NCBI RefSeq assembly: GCF_030658505.1
Contig: NZ_JAUTXR010000094.1
Coordinates: 1 to 45,333 of the forward strand
DNA: 45,333 nt
DNA from: Stenotrophomonas raiganjensis (SeqCode)
GTDB taxonomy: Bacteria; Pseudomonadota; Gammaproteobacteria; Xanthomonadales; Xanthomonadaceae
Reading direction: 5' to 3'
A program made the position numbers and the translations under genes. Below, one piece after another: positions 7,529 to 16,634 of the stretch. Every line of letters begins with the position of its first letter. Positions within the stretch are counted from its first letter, which is position 1. The notes below the pieces were generated by a model. That model had not been told where the DNA came from. It saw only the letters and a list, made by a program, of their open reading frames with translations, and did no database searches.

Positions 7529-8566
7529 ATGGACGAGAACAAGAAGCGCGCCTTGGCTGCTGCTCTGGGCCAGATCGAGAAGCAGTTCGGCAAGGGCTCG
7601 GTGATGCGCATGGGCGACCGCGTGGTCGAGCCCGTTGAAGCCATCCCGACCGGTTCGCTGATGCTCGATATCGCACTGGGCATTGGCGGTCTGCCGAAGG
7701 GTCGTGTCGTCGAGATCTACGGGCCGGAATCCTCGGGCAAGACCACCCTGACCCTGCAGGCCATCGCCGAATGCCAGAAGATGGGCGGTACCGCGGCCTT
7801 CATCGACGCCGAGCATGCGCTGGACCCGATCTACGCCGCCAAGCTGGGCGTGAACGTGGACGACCTGCTGCTGTCGCAGCCGGACACCGGTGAGCAGGCG
7901 CTGGAAATCGCCGACATGCTGGTCCGTTCGGGCTCGGTCGACATCCTGGTGATCGACTCGGTCGCCGCGCTGACCCCGAAGGCCGAAATCGAAGGCGAGA
8001 TGGGCGACCAGCTGCCCGGCCTGCAGGCCCGCCTGATGAGCCAGGCGCTGCGCAAGCTGACCGGCAACATCAAGCGCTCCAACACCCTGGTGATCTTCAT
8101 CAACCAGCTGCGCATGAAGATCGGTGTGATGATGCCGGGCCAGAGCCCGGAAACCACCACGGGTGGCAACGCGCTGAAGTTCTACGCCTCGGTCCGCCTG
8201 GACATCCGCCGTATCGGCGCGATCAAGAAAGGTGACGAGATCATCGGTAACCAGACCAAGATCAAGGTCGTCAAGAACAAGCTGGCACCTCCGTTCAAGC
8301 AGGTCATCACCGAGATCCTGTATGGCGAAGGCATCAGCCGTGAAGGCGAGCTGATCGACATGGGTGTGGATGCCAAGCTGGTCGAGAAGGCTGGCGCCTG
8401 GTACAGCTACGGTGAAGAACGCATTGGCCAGGGCAAGGACAACGCCCGCGGCTACCTGCGCGACAACCCGACTGTCGCCGCCAAGCTCGAGGCCGAGCTG
8501 CGCGAGAAATTCCAGCCGGCCGAAGCGGCGCGCGAGGAAGGCGACGACGAAGGCGAAGACGAATAA
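7529..8566 (+). CDS. recA: Recombinase RecA
   Basis: RecA forms ATP-dependent filaments on single-stranded DNA for homologous recombination and triggers LexA self-cleavage. From ATG 7529 the protein has 345 residues, the usual length, starting [20 protein letters not shown]. Walker A is GPESSGKT at residues 65-72, Walker B is in [12 protein letters not shown], and the L2 loop [18 protein letters not shown] and acidic C-terminal tail ([10 protein letters not shown]) are present. AAGGA lies 8 bases before 7529. An in-frame ATG at 7466 would add 21 residues of low-complexity Lys/Thr sequence with no good ribosome site. I see no LexA box in 7325-7528; SOS control would then come by read-through from lexA or by a separate unrecognised site. 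Confidence 0.96.
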   Translation: MDENKKRALAAALGQIEKQFGKGSVMRMGDRVVEPVEAIPTGSLMLDIALGIGGLPKGRVVEIYGPESSGKTTLTLQAIAECQKMGGTAAFIDAEHALDPIYAAKLGVNVDDLLLSQPDTGEQALEIADMLVRSGSVDILVIDSVAALTPKAEIEGEMGDQLPGLQARLMSQALRKLTGNIKRSNTLVIFINQLRMKIGVMMPGQSPETTTGGNALKFYASVRLDIRRIGAIKKGDEIIGNQTKIKVVKNKLAPPFKQVITEILYGEGISREGELIDMGVDAKLVEKAGAWYSYGEERIGQGKDNARGYLRDNPTVAAKLEAELREKFQPAEAAREEGDDEGEDE

Positions 8567-8582
8567 GGCTTGCTGTGGGGCA

Positions 8583-8665
8583 GGGTGGCGCCGTCAGTGA
8601 CGTCGCCCTGTCCCGCAGGTTCGAATCGCCCAGGGATGGGCTGGGCGCCACGGATGGCGCCACCC
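8583..8665. repeat. Inverted repeat between recA and recX
   Basis: GGGTGGCGCC (8583-8592) and GGCGCCACCC (8656-8665) form a perfect 10-bp stem around a 63-base loop that contains further short palindromes. In E. coli a hairpin between recA and recX limits read-through so that recX is made in small amounts; this element may do the same. Its GGATGGCGCCA core is shared with the repeat upstream of folP. Confidence 0.6.
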
Positions 8666-8676
8666 TTGGAGTACCC

Positions 8677-9168
8677 ATGTCCGACGCCGAAGACATTCCG
8701 ACCGGCCGCAAGCGCCGGCCGCGTGAGCAGACCCCCGTGCAACGGGCGCTGGGCCTGCTGGTCCGCCGTGAGCATTCGCGCAAGGAGCTCACCCGCAAGC
8801 TCACTGCCCGTGGCATCGAAGATGAGGCAGCGCAGGCCGCTGTAGCCAAGCTGACCGAAGCCGGTTGGCAGGACGACACCCGATTTGCCGAGAACCTGGT
8901 ACGGATGCGCGCCAACACCGGTTATGGACCGATCCATGTCCGTGCCGAACTCGGGACCCACGGCCTGGACAGTGCTGCGATTGCCGCAGCGATGGACAGC
9001 TACGAGGGCGACTGGCAGGAAAACGCTCGTGATCTGGTCCGCCGACGCTTCGGCGAAGCCGGCCCGCAGGACTTGACGCAGCGGCGCAAGGCCGCCGATC
9101 TGCTGGCCCGACGGGGCTTCGACGGCGACAGCATCCGCCGGGCGACCCGCTACGACCCGGATGACTGA
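8677..9168 (+). CDS. recX: RecA regulatory protein RecX
   Basis: RecX binds RecA filaments and blocks their extension and ATPase activity. The 163-residue product is made of the helical repeats typical of Rec[58 protein letters not shown] and then [16 protein letters not shown] basic N-terminal extension (GRKRRPREQ) precedes them. The ATG at 8677 has GGAG 6 bases upstream; a GTG at 8575 in the same frame would translate the intergenic repeat and is rejected. Position directly after recA is diagnostic. Confidence 0.93.
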   Translation: MSDAEDIPTGRKRRPREQTPVQRALGLLVRREHSRKELTRKLTARGIEDEAAQAAVAKLTEAGWQDDTRFAENLVRMRANTGYGPIHVRAELGTHGLDSAAIAAAMDSYEGDWQENARDLVRRRFGEAGPQDLTQRRKAADLLARRGFDGDSIRRATRYDPDD

Positions 9169-9277
9169 GACTGGCGGCGCCGGGCCTGATACCCTTTAGG
9201 TTTTCGGCGGTCCCTCGCGACCCTGGCCAACGCGGCCGGTGGTCCGGGTCCGCCGGCCCGCAGACTGCCAGCCCCCA

Positions 9278-11926
9278 ATGAACGCATCCGCCAAATTCAC
9301 GACTTCCCAGATCCGCAGCGACTTCCTTGAATTCTTCAAGGGCAAAGGCCACACCATCGTGCCGTCGGCGCCGCTGGTGCCGGGCAATGATCCGACCCTG
9401 CTGTTCACCAACTCCGGCATGGTGCAGTTCAAGGACGTGTTCCTTGGTGCGGAGAAGCGCAGCTACGTGCGCGCGGCTGACGTCCAGCGCTGCCTGCGCG
9501 CGGGCGGCAAGCACAACGATCTCGACCAGGTGGGCTACACCGCGCGCCACCACACCTTCTTTGAAATGCTGGGCAACTGGTCGTTCGGCGACTACTTCAA
9601 GAAGGACGCGATCGCCTGGGCCTGGGAACTGCTGACCCAGGTCTGGAAGCTGCCGGCCGAGCGCCTGCTGGTCACCGTCTACCAGACCGACGACGAAGCC
9701 TACGCGTTGTGGCGTGACATGGTCGGAGTGCCGGAAGAGCGCATCGTGCGCATCGGCGACAACAAGGGCGCGCCGTTCGCTTCGGACAACTTCTGGCAGA
9801 TGGCCGACACCGGTCCGTGCGGCCCGTGCACCGAGATCTTCTACGATCACGGCGATCACATCGCCGGCGGCCCCCCGGGCTCCCCGGACGAGGACGGGGA
9901 CCGCTTCATTGAAATCTGGAACCTGGTGTTCATGCAGTTCGATCGCCAGCCCGACGGCACCCTGGTGCCGCTGCCGGCGCCGTGCGTGGATACCGGCATG
10001 GGCCTGGAGCGCCTGGCGGCGATCCTGCAGCACGTGCACACCAACTACGAGATCGACCTGTTCCAGGCACTGATCCGCAAGGCCTCGGAGCTGACCGGCA
10101 CCGCAGACCTGGAAAACAAGTCGTTGCGCGTGATCGCCGATCACATCCGCGCCTGTTCGTTCCTGATCGTTGATGGCGTGCTGCCGTCCAACGAAGGCCG
10201 CGGCTACGTGCTGCGCCGTATCATCCGTCGCGCCCTGCGGCATGGCTGGATGCTGGGCGTGCGCCAGCCGTTCTTCAGCAAGCTGGTGCCGACTCTGGTC
10301 GAGCAGATGGGCGAGGCCTATCCGGAGCTGCCGGCAGCGGTGGACACCGTCACCCGTGCGCTGCAGGCCGAGGAAGAGCGCTTCGCTGAAACCCTCGACG
10401 CCGGCATGAAGATCTTCGAGGACGTGGCCGGCAAGGCCAGCAACGGCGTGATCCCGGGCGTTGACGCTTTCCGCCTGTATGACACCTATGGCTTCCCGCT
10501 CGACCTGACCCAGGACATCGCCCGCGAGCGCGACCTGACCGTTGATATCGCCGGCTTCGATGCGGCGATGGAACAGCAGCGCGAGACCGCGCGTGCAGCC
10601 GGCAAGTTCGGCGGCGGCGTGACCCTGCCGGCCGAACTGGTGGCCACCCTCAGCCCGACCCTGTTCCTGGGGTATGACCGCCTGCAGGCCGACGACCTGA
10701 CCGTGTTGGCCCTGCTCAAGGACGGTCGCCCGGTGCAGTCGGCCGATGCCGGCGATGCGGTCATCGTTATCACCAACCAGACCCCGTTCTACGCCGAGTC
10801 CGGTGGCCAGGTCGGCGACACCGGCGTGCTGGCCGGCAACGGCGTGCGCCTGGCGGTGGAAGATACGCAGAAGTTCGCCGGCCAGTTCCATGGTCATGTC
10901 GGCACCCTCTCCGAAGGCGGCCTGAAGGTCGGCGACGTGCTGTCCGGCCAGGTCGATGGCGAGCGCCGTGGCGCCACCATCCTTAACCACTCGGCCACCC
11001 ATCTGCTGCACGCCGCCCTGCGCGAAGTGCTGGGCACCCACGTGCAGCAGAAGGGCTCGCTGGTCGCGCCGGACCGACTGCGCTTCGACTTCTCGCACTT
11101 CCAGCCGATCAGCGCGGATGAGCTGGCGGTGATCGAGCGCAAGGTCAACCAGCAGGTGCGTGCCAACAACGCCGCCGAGGTGCACAACATGGGCATGCAG
11201 GAAGCCCTGGACTTCGGTGCGATGGCCCTGTTCGGTGAAAAGTACGGCGAGCACGTGCGCGTGCTGAAGATGGGTGACTACTCGACCGAGCTGTGCGGCG
11301 GTACCCACGTCAACCGTACCGGCGACATCGGCCTGTTCAAGATCACCTCCGAGGGCGGCGTCTCGGCCGGCGTGCGCCGCATCGAGGCCGTTACCGGCCA
11401 GGGCGCCCTGGACTACGTGGACGCCGAAGAGGCCCGCCTGGCCGAGGCCGCCGACCTGCTCGGCGGTAGTGCTGCCGACGTGGTGGAGAAGATCCGTGCC
11501 CTTGGCCAGCGCCAGAAGCAGCTGGAGCGCGAACTGGACGCCGTGAAGGCCAAGGTTGCCGCGGGCGCTACCGCCGATCTGTCCGGCCAGGCCGTCGAGG
11601 TCGCCGGCGTGAAGGTGCTGGCGGCCCGCCTGGAGGGCTTCGACGCCAAGGCCCTGCGTGACGCTATGGACCGCCTGAAGCAGCAGCTGGGCGACGCGGT
11701 GATCGTGCTGGCCGGTGCCCAGGACGGCAAGGCTGCGCTGGTCGCGGGTGTGAACGGCAGCGCAATGGGCAAGGTCAAGGCCGGGGAACTGTTGTCCCAT
11801 ATCGCCAGTCAGATCGGGGGCAAGGGCGGCGGACGCCCGGACCTCGCCCAGGGTGGTGGCGAGGACGGGCCCGCCCTTGCCACTGCGCTGGCTGCCGTCG
11901 TCGAATGGGTCAGCCCCCGCCTGTGA
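9278..11926 (+). CDS. alaS: Alanyl-tRNA synthetase
   Basis: AlaRS attaches alanine to tRNA-Ala and edits mischarged Ser and Gly. The 882-residue product begins [20 protein letters not shown] and shows the class II catalytic core ([39 protein letters not shown]), the editing and zinc-binding domain with [11 protein letters not shown] and [13 protein letters not shown], and a C-terminal oligomerisation domain with a coiled coil and the Gly-rich segment [15 protein letters not shown]. All parts are present at normal spacing (E. coli AlaRS is 876 residues). The start at 9278 fits the family; the frame is open 39 bases further upstream. The 109-base leader shows no clear riboswitch. Confidence 0.97.
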   Translation: MNASAKFTTSQIRSDFLEFFKGKGHTIVPSAPLVPGNDPTLLFTNSGMVQFKDVFLGAEKRSYVRAADVQRCLRAGGKHNDLDQVGYTARHHTFFEMLGNWSFGDYFKKDAIAWAWELLTQVWKLPAERLLVTVYQTDDEAYALWRDMVGVPEERIVRIGDNKGAPFASDNFWQMADTGPCGPCTEIFYDHGDHIAGGPPGSPDEDGDRFIEIWNLVFMQFDRQPDGTLVPLPAPCVDTGMGLERLAAILQHVHTNYEIDLFQALIRKASELTGTADLENKSLRVIADHIRACSFLIVDGVLPSNEGRGYVLRRIIRRALRHGWMLGVRQPFFSKLVPTLVEQMGEAYPELPAAVDTVTRALQAEEERFAETLDAGMKIFEDVAGKASNGVIPGVDAFRLYDTYGFPLDLTQDIARERDLTVDIAGFDAAMEQQRETARAAGKFGGGVTLPAELVATLSPTLFLGYDRLQADDLTVLALLKDGRPVQSADAGDAVIVITNQTPFYAESGGQVGDTGVLAGNGVRLAVEDTQKFAGQFHGHVGTLSEGGLKVGDVLSGQVDGERRGATILNHSATHLLHAALREVLGTHVQQKGSLVAPDRLRFDFSHFQPISADELAVIERKVNQQVRANNAAEVHNMGMQEALDFGAMALFGEKYGEHVRVLKMGDYSTELCGGTHVNRTGDIGLFKITSEGGVSAGVRRIEAVTGQGALDYVDAEEARLAEAADLLGGSAADVVEKIRALGQRQKQLERELDAVKAKVAAGATADLSGQAVEVAGVKVLAARLEGFDAKALRDAMDRLKQQLGDAVIVLAGAQDGKAALVAGVNGSAMGKVKAGELLSHIASQIGGKGGGRPDLAQGGGEDGPALATALAAVVEWVSPRL

Positions 11927-11934
11927 TGAACCGT

Positions 11935-11965
11935 GCCGTCCCCCTCCTTGTAGGAGCGGGACGGC
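11935..11965 (+). terminator. Hairpin after alaS
   Basis: GCCGTCCC (11935-11942) pairs with GGGACGGC (11958-11965), with an inner CTCC/GGAG stem. The stem starts nine bases after the alaS stop. No T-run follows, so termination would be Rho-assisted or partial. Confidence 0.45.
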
Positions 11966-12010
11966 TGACGGTACCATTGCGAATCTTTTCCCTTTGTCGT
12001 GGTAGCGCTT

Positions 12011-12041
12011 CTTGACGGAGCGTCAAGCCGGTGGGGGATAC
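12011..12041 (+). promoter_or_regulatory. Putative csrA promoter with a palindrome on the -35 box
   Basis: TTGACG (12012-12017), an 18-base spacer and GGATAC (12036-12041) form a plausible promoter ahead of csrA. The -35 box is half of a perfect palindrome, CTTGACG-GAG-CGTCAAG (12011-12027), which could be the site of a regulator or simply a small hairpin if transcription starts further upstream. Confidence 0.5.
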
Positions 12042-12073
12042 CCTTCCACACGGTTCCATGGAGACTTGCAAAA

Positions 12074-12277
12074 ATGTTGATCCTGACTCGCCGCGTCGGC
12101 GAAACCCTGATGATCGGAGACTCGGTGAGCGTCACCGTGCTTGGCGTCAAGGGTAACCAGGTGCGTATCGGCATCACCGCGCCGAAGGACGTCGCAGTGC
12201 ATCGCGAAGAGATCTATCAGCGCATCCAGCGTGGTGACGAAGCCGGTGGCACCGGTAGCGAAAATTCTGCCGAATAA
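12074..12277 (+). CDS. csrA: Carbon storage regulator CsrA (RsmA)
   Basis: CsrA is a homodimeric RNA-binding protein that binds GGA motifs near ribosome sites and controls virulence, motility, biofilm and carbon metabolism. The 67-residue product [16 protein letters not shown]... contains the conserved beta strands and the RNA-contacting residues of the family (LTRR near the N terminus, [12 protein letters not shown] at the C terminus). GGAG lies 10 bases before the ATG. The in-frame upstream extension to 11999 would translate through the promoter and is rejected. The alaS-csrA-tRNA-Ser order is common in gammaproteobacteria. Confidence 0.96.
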
Positions 12278-12280
12278 CGC

Positions 12281-12310
12281 TTTACCTTCGCACTCGATTA
12301 ACGTTATGAT
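12281..12310 (+). promoter_or_regulatory. Putative promoter of tRNA-Ser
   Basis: TTTACC (12281-12286), 18 bases and TATGAT (12305-12310) form a reasonable promoter about 46 bases before the tRNA. A GC-rich stretch (CACGCCCCG) follows the -10 box, as in promoters under stringent control. Confidence 0.55.
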
Positions 12311-12355
12311 TCACGCCCCGCTGAGGTGCAACGCACCAGACGCGGAGAAAACCCC

Positions 12356-12448
12356 GGAGTGATGCCCGAGTGGCCGAAGGGGCTCCCCTGCTAAGGGAGT
12401 ATAGGGTCAAAAGCTCTATCGAGGGTTCGAATCCCTCTCACTCCGCCA
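12356..12448 (+). tRNA. tRNA-Ser (anticodon GCT)
   Basis: The sequence folds as a class II tRNA: acceptor stem GGAGTGA / TCACTCC, D-arm starting GCCCGAGTGGCC, anticodon stem CTCCC / GGGAG around the loop CTGCTAA (anticodon GCT, reading AGC and AGT), a long variable arm, and the T-arm GAGGGTTCGAATCCCTC. The discriminator base is G and CCA is encoded. Length is 93 bases with CCA, normal for tRNA-Ser. Confidence 0.97.
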
Positions 12449-12460
12449 GATACAAAGAAG

Positions 12461-12496
12461 CGCCTGCAGATCCCCGATCTGCAGGCGTTTTTCTTT
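12461..12496 (+). terminator. Intrinsic terminator after tRNA-Ser
   Basis: CGCCTGCAGAT (12461-12471) and ATCTGCAGGCG (12477-12487) form a perfect 11-bp stem with a CCCCG loop, followed by TTTTTCTTT. This is the clearest Rho-independent terminator in the window. Confidence 0.92.
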
Positions 12497-12532
12497 ATCC
12501 GACACCCGAGAGTACAGCCGGCGTGGAGCTGA

Positions 12533-12994
12533 CTATCCTGGCTGATCGGTGCCGGTGGCAGGCGTTGGCATGGGCGCGGGCGTCGCCGCTGGTGCCGTAG
12601 CGGGCGCACCGGGCAGCTGTGGCGGTTCTACATAGCGAGGTGGGGTTTCCCGCCACAGCAAGGCAAGCGTGCATTCGTTGGCACGTTCCCTGCACATTCT
12701 TTCGGCCTTCCGCTGCGCGGCGTCCGCGGTCTTCTCACCCAGTGCATAGCCCAACGCAATCGTGCCGGTCGCTATGGCCGAATAGCCTTCGCTGCTGGTG
12801 CTGGCGGACTGACCGCAATTGCGCGATCGCGCTGCGCAGTAGTGCAGCGACTGCTGCATCGCAGTGGTGAGGGAAGATTGGTTCATCGAATAGCCGTAGC
12901 GGCCATCCTTGTCGTAGGTGATCGCAGACGCGGCACTTGCGCCTGATGAAACGGACAACAACAGCGCCAGTGAAACTGCATGCTTCCAGTTCAT
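12533..12994 (-). CDS. Secreted small Cys-containing protein (DUF4189-like)
   Basis: The 153-residue product starts MNWKHAVSLALLLSVSSGASA, a clear signal peptide, so the protein is exported. The mature part has a pattern of AxxxSLxxC and C residues (SLHYCAARSRNC ... AERMCRERANEC) with a Gly/Ala-rich middle, resembling the DUF4189 pattern in which short A-x3-AL-x2-C units repeat; this assignment is by eye. The last 30 residues are rich in Pro, Ala and Thr (APATAPAATPAPMPTPATG). AAGGAGA lies in front of the ATG at 12994. It follows the zinc-type receptor on the same strand but two hairpins separate them. Function unknown. Confidence 0.75.
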   Translation of the reverse strand: MNWKHAVSLALLLSVSSGASAASAITYDKDGRYGYSMNQSSLTTAMQQSLHYCAARSRNCGQSASTSSEGYSAIATGTIALGYALGEKTADAAQRKAERMCRERANECTLALLWRETPPRYVEPPQLPGAPATAPAATPAPMPTPATGTDQPG

Positions 12995-13044
12995 CACGCT
13001 CTCCTTTTCTGCCGATGGTGAATCAACCGGGGAGCGTGGCGCAA

Positions 13045-13094
13045 CCACGCATGGGGTGCGTGGACGACGCCTGCAGGCCGTCTGCCTGCAGGCG
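13045..13094. repeat. Two hairpins between the receptor gene and the small secreted protein gene
   Basis: CCACGCA / TGCGTGG (13045-13063) resembles the REP stems upstream of folP; CGCCTGCAGGC / GCCTGCAGGCG (13068-13094) is a perfect 11-bp stem with a 5-base loop. They lie after the stop of the TonB receptor on the minus strand and may end its transcript, though there is no T-run. Confidence 0.6.
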
Positions 13095-13114
13095 TGTACC
13101 GATGCATCCGGTTG

Positions 13115-15445
13115 TCAGAGCCTCACCGTCACCCCCACCTGGAACCCACGCCCCGGCAAGGGCGCGATGTATTTCAGCGGCGAGTTGTGCGGGCGTGCTT
13201 CCTCGTTGAGCAGGTTGCTGCCATTGACGAACACCTCCATGCCGGCGATGTAGCTGTTGCGTACCGGCAGCTCGCGACTGACCTGCAGGTCGACCAGGTT
13301 GAAGGCATCCAGCGGCACTTCCTCGCTCACGTTGCGGCCGAGGTACTTCTGCGTGTCGTAATAGGTGCTGGACAGCTGTGCCTTCCAGCCTTCGCGCTGC
13401 CACTGCAGGTTGGCGCCGTAGCGGTTGGTCGGCATGTTCGGCAGGTACTCGCCATCGTTGTGGGCGCGCAGCGAATCGGGGCGATCGGCCTTGTTCTTCA
13501 CCAGGTCGGCGAAGGCCGAGATGTTCAAGCTGCCGTAGCGGCCCAGCTCCAGCGCCTGTGATGCGTCGATCTCGAAGCCCTTTACCGTGGTATCGGTCTG
13601 TTTCCAGTATTTCAGCGGCAGGCGGTTGGCCATCTGCGCGCCGGAATGGCCGAGGTAAAGATAGTTCTCGTAGCGCATCCGGTAGGCGGTGGCTGACAGT
13701 TCGAAACCGCCGACGTGGAACAGGCCGGTCAGCTCCAGGTTCTTCGCACGCTCAGGTTGCAGATTCTGGTTGCCTTCCTCCTGGGTCATCACCGAGTAGT
13801 GGGCGTTGCTGGCATACAACTCGTTGATCTCCGGTGCACGCTGCGAGGATGCGTAGCGGACCTTGGCGGCGAACAACGGACCCAGCTCGACATACGACCC
13901 CACGCTGTAACTGTTGAGCCGGTAGGAACGATTCTGCAGTTTCGTGTTGGCGGCATTGCGCGCGGTCTTGAAGCGGCTCGGCTGCAGTTCGTGATCGACA
14001 CGCTCGTGGCGCACGCCGGCATCGAAGGTGGCCCAGCCGACGTCCAGCGTTTCCTTCAGGAACACCGCGTTGCTGCGGGAATCCACATCAGGCAGATAGC
14101 GCAGAGAGCCGCTGCCGGTCACGTCACGCGACTGGTGGCTGAAACCGAGCAGGCCGCTGAGCGGTCCGACACGCTGATGGCTCAACAGCAGTTCGGCCTG
14201 GGTGCTCTCGAAATCGTAGTCGTTGGCCCGGGTGGCACCCAGCCGTTCGCCCGAGGTGTTGTCCAGCTTGGAAACACGCAGTTCGGCGCGCTCGAACCAC
14301 GGCAGCGGGTCGCGCAACAGGGCTTCCAGTGCGTAGCGTTCCTGCTTGATCACCACGCCCACCGGCAATGCGTTGGCGTAGTTGGAACCGAACGACAGGT
14401 TCTGCATCGAGAACCCGGGCACGCCGTACTCGCTGTCCTTGGCATCGATGCTGATGCCCACGTAGCCACGGTCGAAGAACAGGGTTGACCCGAACGCCAC
14501 CTGCGAGTTGCGCGCGTAGCTGTTGCCCAGCCGGTGATGGTAGTCGGGCGTCACATCGTTGTTGATCTGTTTCTGCACGTATGAGGGCGTGCCAGCGACA
14601 TAGGCAGGATTGACCGGGTTGATGTAGGTGCGGCGCTGCCAGACCGAGGTCGGGTTGTTGGTGTAGAAGGAGAAATCACCGTCGGCCCAGTCCGGGTTCT
14701 CGGTCATGAACTGGTCGATGTACGGCTGCGAGGCCTTGTTGTAGATCTGCTGCACACGCGCTTCCTTCTGGCAGCTGTCGGCCAGTGCGGAATTGACACC
14801 GCCGGTGGCGGGGAACAGCCGGGTGTTGCAGACACTGGCCTTGCTGTTGCCGGGAATGTCGTAGTGCGAGATGCGCTGTCGCGAAACCTGCAGATTGGTG
14901 GAAATGTTGCGCTGGTTGTTGAAGTTCATGCGGAAGCCCTGCGCGTCGGCCGCATTGAAGCCCTTGCGCAGGACCAGCTCCATCGACTGCTCCTTGTCTT
15001 CCATGCTGCGCGAGATCAGGCCCGAATCGATCTCAACACTGCCGCCGATCGCGTTGCCGCCGTAGCGCACGGTGTCGGAGGACTTGTTGACGGTGACGCT
15101 GCGCACGAACAGTGGATCGAACGGGATGTTGATGTCGCCGCTGATCGCGTTCATGCCGAGGATGGACTGGCCGTCCTGCAGGATCTGCACGCGGTTGCCA
15201 CCGAGGCTGCGGATGACCGGCGCGCCGGCATTCGGCCCGAAGGCGGTGCTCTGCACGCCGGAGACGTGCTCAAGCAGGGAGCCCAGGGTGGGGTTCTGCG
15301 CCAGCGGGTTGTCGACGGTGACCCGGCTGTCGATGCGCGAGGGTTGGGTGGCCTCGACCCGGAGGGTGGGAAGGGTGGGTTCGTCCGCGGCCTGGGCGGA
15401 CTGGACGGCGAACAGAATGGCTGCAGCAAGGAGATGACGACGCAT
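13115..15445 (-). CDS. znuD: TonB-dependent receptor, probably ZnuD-like zinc receptor
   Basis: This outer-membrane receptor of 776 residues has a signal peptide (MRRHLLAAAILFAVQSAQA), a plug domain (LPTLRVEATQPS ... GSLLEHVSGVQSTAFGPNAGAPVIRSLGGNRVQILQDG) and a 22-strand-type barrel ending FQVGVTVRL. The closing segment NLLNEEARPHNSPLKYIAPLPGRGF resembles ZnuD-type zinc receptors. A Cys pair in an external loop region (SVCNTR ... LADSCQK) is also visible. A Zur-type box sits 24 bases upstream of the start, which supports zinc as substrate. The start is ATG 15445, before the signal peptide; the longer frame to 15586 would run through the operators. Confidence 0.8.
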   Translation of the reverse strand: MRRHLLAAAILFAVQSAQAADEPTLPTLRVEATQPSRIDSRVTVDNPLAQNPTLGSLLEHVSGVQSTAFGPNAGAPVIRSLGGNRVQILQDGQSILGMNAISGDINIPFDPLFVRSVTVNKSSDTVRYGGNAIGGSVEIDSGLISRSMEDKEQSMELVLRKGFNAADAQGFRMNFNNQRNISTNLQVSRQRISHYDIPGNSKASVCNTRLFPATGGVNSALADSCQKEARVQQIYNKASQPYIDQFMTENPDWADGDFSFYTNNPTSVWQRRTYINPVNPAYVAGTPSYVQKQINNDVTPDYHHRLGNSYARNSQVAFGSTLFFDRGYVGISIDAKDSEYGVPGFSMQNLSFGSNYANALPVGVVIKQERYALEALLRDPLPWFERAELRVSKLDNTSGERLGATRANDYDFESTQAELLLSHQRVGPLSGLLGFSHQSRDVTGSGSLRYLPDVDSRSNAVFLKETLDVGWATFDAGVRHERVDHELQPSRFKTARNAANTKLQNRSYRLNSYSVGSYVELGPLFAAKVRYASSQRAPEINELYASNAHYSVMTQEEGNQNLQPERAKNLELTGLFHVGGFELSATAYRMRYENYLYLGHSGAQMANRLPLKYWKQTDTTVKGFEIDASQALELGRYGSLNISAFADLVKNKADRPDSLRAHNDGEYLPNMPTNRYGANLQWQREGWKAQLSSTYYDTQKYLGRNVSEEVPLDAFNLVDLQVSRELPVRNSYIAGMEVFVNGSNLLNEEARPHNSPLKYIAPLPGRGFQVGVTVRL

Positions 15446-15468
15446 GACACGATCCGTGAAGTTGACGT

Positions 15469-15491
15469 GAAATGTTATAACGTAACTATTT
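15469..15491. promoter_or_regulatory. Zur-type operator
   Basis: The left half GAAATGTTATA matches all 11 bases of the gammaproteobacterial Zur half-site, and the right half CGTAACTATTT matches 6 of 11. It lies just upstream of the ZnuD-like receptor gene (start at 15445 on the minus strand), where zinc-bound Zur would repress it. Confidence 0.7.
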
Positions 15492-15530
15492 ATGTCAACA
15501 AGGGCGGATTGGGCCTTGCCATGAGGACTG

Positions 15531-15553
15531 GATATGAGAATGGTTCTCATATC
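15531..15553. promoter_or_regulatory. Fur box upstream of the AraC regulator
   Basis: GATATGAGAA (15531-15540) and its exact reverse complement TTCTCATATC (15544-15553) flank TGG. The ATGAGAA-N3-TTCTCAT core fits Fur boxes of Xanthomonadaceae. It ends 31 bases before the AraC-type gene. Confidence 0.78.
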
Positions 15554-15584
15554 AAAATGGCCGCGGATTCTCTGCAGGCGCACC

Positions 15585-16523
15585 ATGCACAGCCTCTCCC
15601 TTGCCGACCTTGATCGACTGGGCCGCAGCAGCGGCTTCCACTACCGGTTGCCTGCAGTGGCCTCAGCCGATGGCTCGGTGGAGCATTGCGTGGTGCAGGG
15701 CAGGGTGGAGCAGCGTTGCCTGCGCCCGGGGATCACCCTGGCGCTGTCGGACGTGATCGCCCATCAGCCGTTCGAGGCGACGTCGGAATCGCCGCCGGCC
15801 TTCTCGGCGATCGTGATGCTGGAGGGACGCGCTGGAGCGCGGCTGGCGGGGCAGGCGGTGACCGGCATGCGTCCAGGTGCCGGTGCGATGGTGCTGGCCG
15901 AGGAGGCGCCGATGACTGCGATTCATCCGGCCGGGCAGCGGATGCGCAGCCTGAATGTCTCGCTGGATGCAGCCGCCGGGATCGACGATCCGGTGATCAG
16001 CGAACTGCTGTCCACTGCGCGTCGCGGCGGTCAGCCGCGGTTGCGGGGTTGGCAGGTGCCCGGGCATCTGGAGCGCGCCGCCGATCAGGTGCTGTCGGGC
16101 ACCTGGCACGGCGCGATGCATGCGTTGCTGTGCGAGGGTATCGGCCTGCAGATGCTGGCACAGGCGCTGGGCGCACCTGCAGGGGATGCCCTGCCGGACC
16201 TGCGTGTTTCAGCGCGTGACCGCCGCATGCTGCAACGGGTGATCGATTGCCTGCAGGCGGCACCGGCCGCCGACCACAGCCTGGAGGAGCTGGCGCGCCT
16301 GGCCTGCATGAGCCCGAGCAACCTGCGCCTGAAGTTCCAGCAGGTGCACCAGTGCTCCGTGTTTGGCTGGCTGCGCGAGCGGCGCCTGCAACTGGCCTGC
16401 GAGCAGCTGCGGCAGGGCAGCAGCGTGCAGCAGGCCGCACATCAGGTCGGCTATCGGCACGCCACCAACTTCGCGACCGCGTTCCGTGCACGTTACGGCA
16501 TCGCCCCCAGCCAGTTCCGCTGA
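15585..16523 (+). CDS. AraC-family regulator, PchR-like
   Basis: The 312-residue protein has a divergent N-terminal ligand domain of about 200 residues and a C-terminal AraC double helix-turn-helix (HSLEELARLACMSPSNLRLKFQQVHQCSVFGWLRERRLQLACEQL ... VQQAAHQVGYRHATNFATAFRARYGIAPSQFR). PchR-type regulators bind a ferric siderophore in the cytoplasm and activate the matching receptor gene. That role is suggested by the Fur box in front and by the siderophore-type receptor gene 111 bases downstream on the same strand. An in-frame ATG at 15534 lies inside the Fur box, so 15585 is the better start. Confidence 0.85.
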   Translation: MHSLSLADLDRLGRSSGFHYRLPAVASADGSVEHCVVQGRVEQRCLRPGITLALSDVIAHQPFEATSESPPAFSAIVMLEGRAGARLAGQAVTGMRPGAGAMVLAEEAPMTAIHPAGQRMRSLNVSLDAAAGIDDPVISELLSTARRGGQPRLRGWQVPGHLERAADQVLSGTWHGAMHALLCEGIGLQMLAQALGAPAGDALPDLRVSARDRRMLQRVIDCLQAAPAADHSLEELARLACMSPSNLRLKFQQVHQCSVFGWLRERRLQLACEQLRQGSSVQQAAHQVGYRHATNFATAFRARYGIAPSQFR

Positions 16524-16590
16524 ATCCGGGTCATCGTCGGCAGCACGCATACACCTGCCGCGTCCGCGCATACGTGCGCCCACGCTCAAA

Positions 16591-16605
16591 TGACAATAAT
16601 TCTCA
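16591..16605. promoter_or_regulatory. Fur box upstream of the siderophore receptor
   Basis: TGACAATAATTCTCA agrees with the 7-1-7 Fur core (TGATAAT-A-ATTATCA) at 13 of 15 positions. It ends 29 bases before the receptor's ATG. The receptor would thus be repressed by iron-loaded Fur and activated by the upstream AraC-type protein. Confidence 0.72.
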
Positions 16606-16634
16606 TCCGGCCTTTCCCTCCTGCTGGATCTCCC

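Noticed and set aside
9169..9277. Possible T-box or other riboswitch ahead of alaS
   Set aside because: The 109-base leader has no T-box sequence or anti-terminator, and T-boxes are not expected in this group.
8801..11977. 1058-codon open frame antisense to alaS
   Set aside because: It is the mirror of a complete, conserved AlaRS gene in GC-rich DNA and shows no domain or ribosome site.
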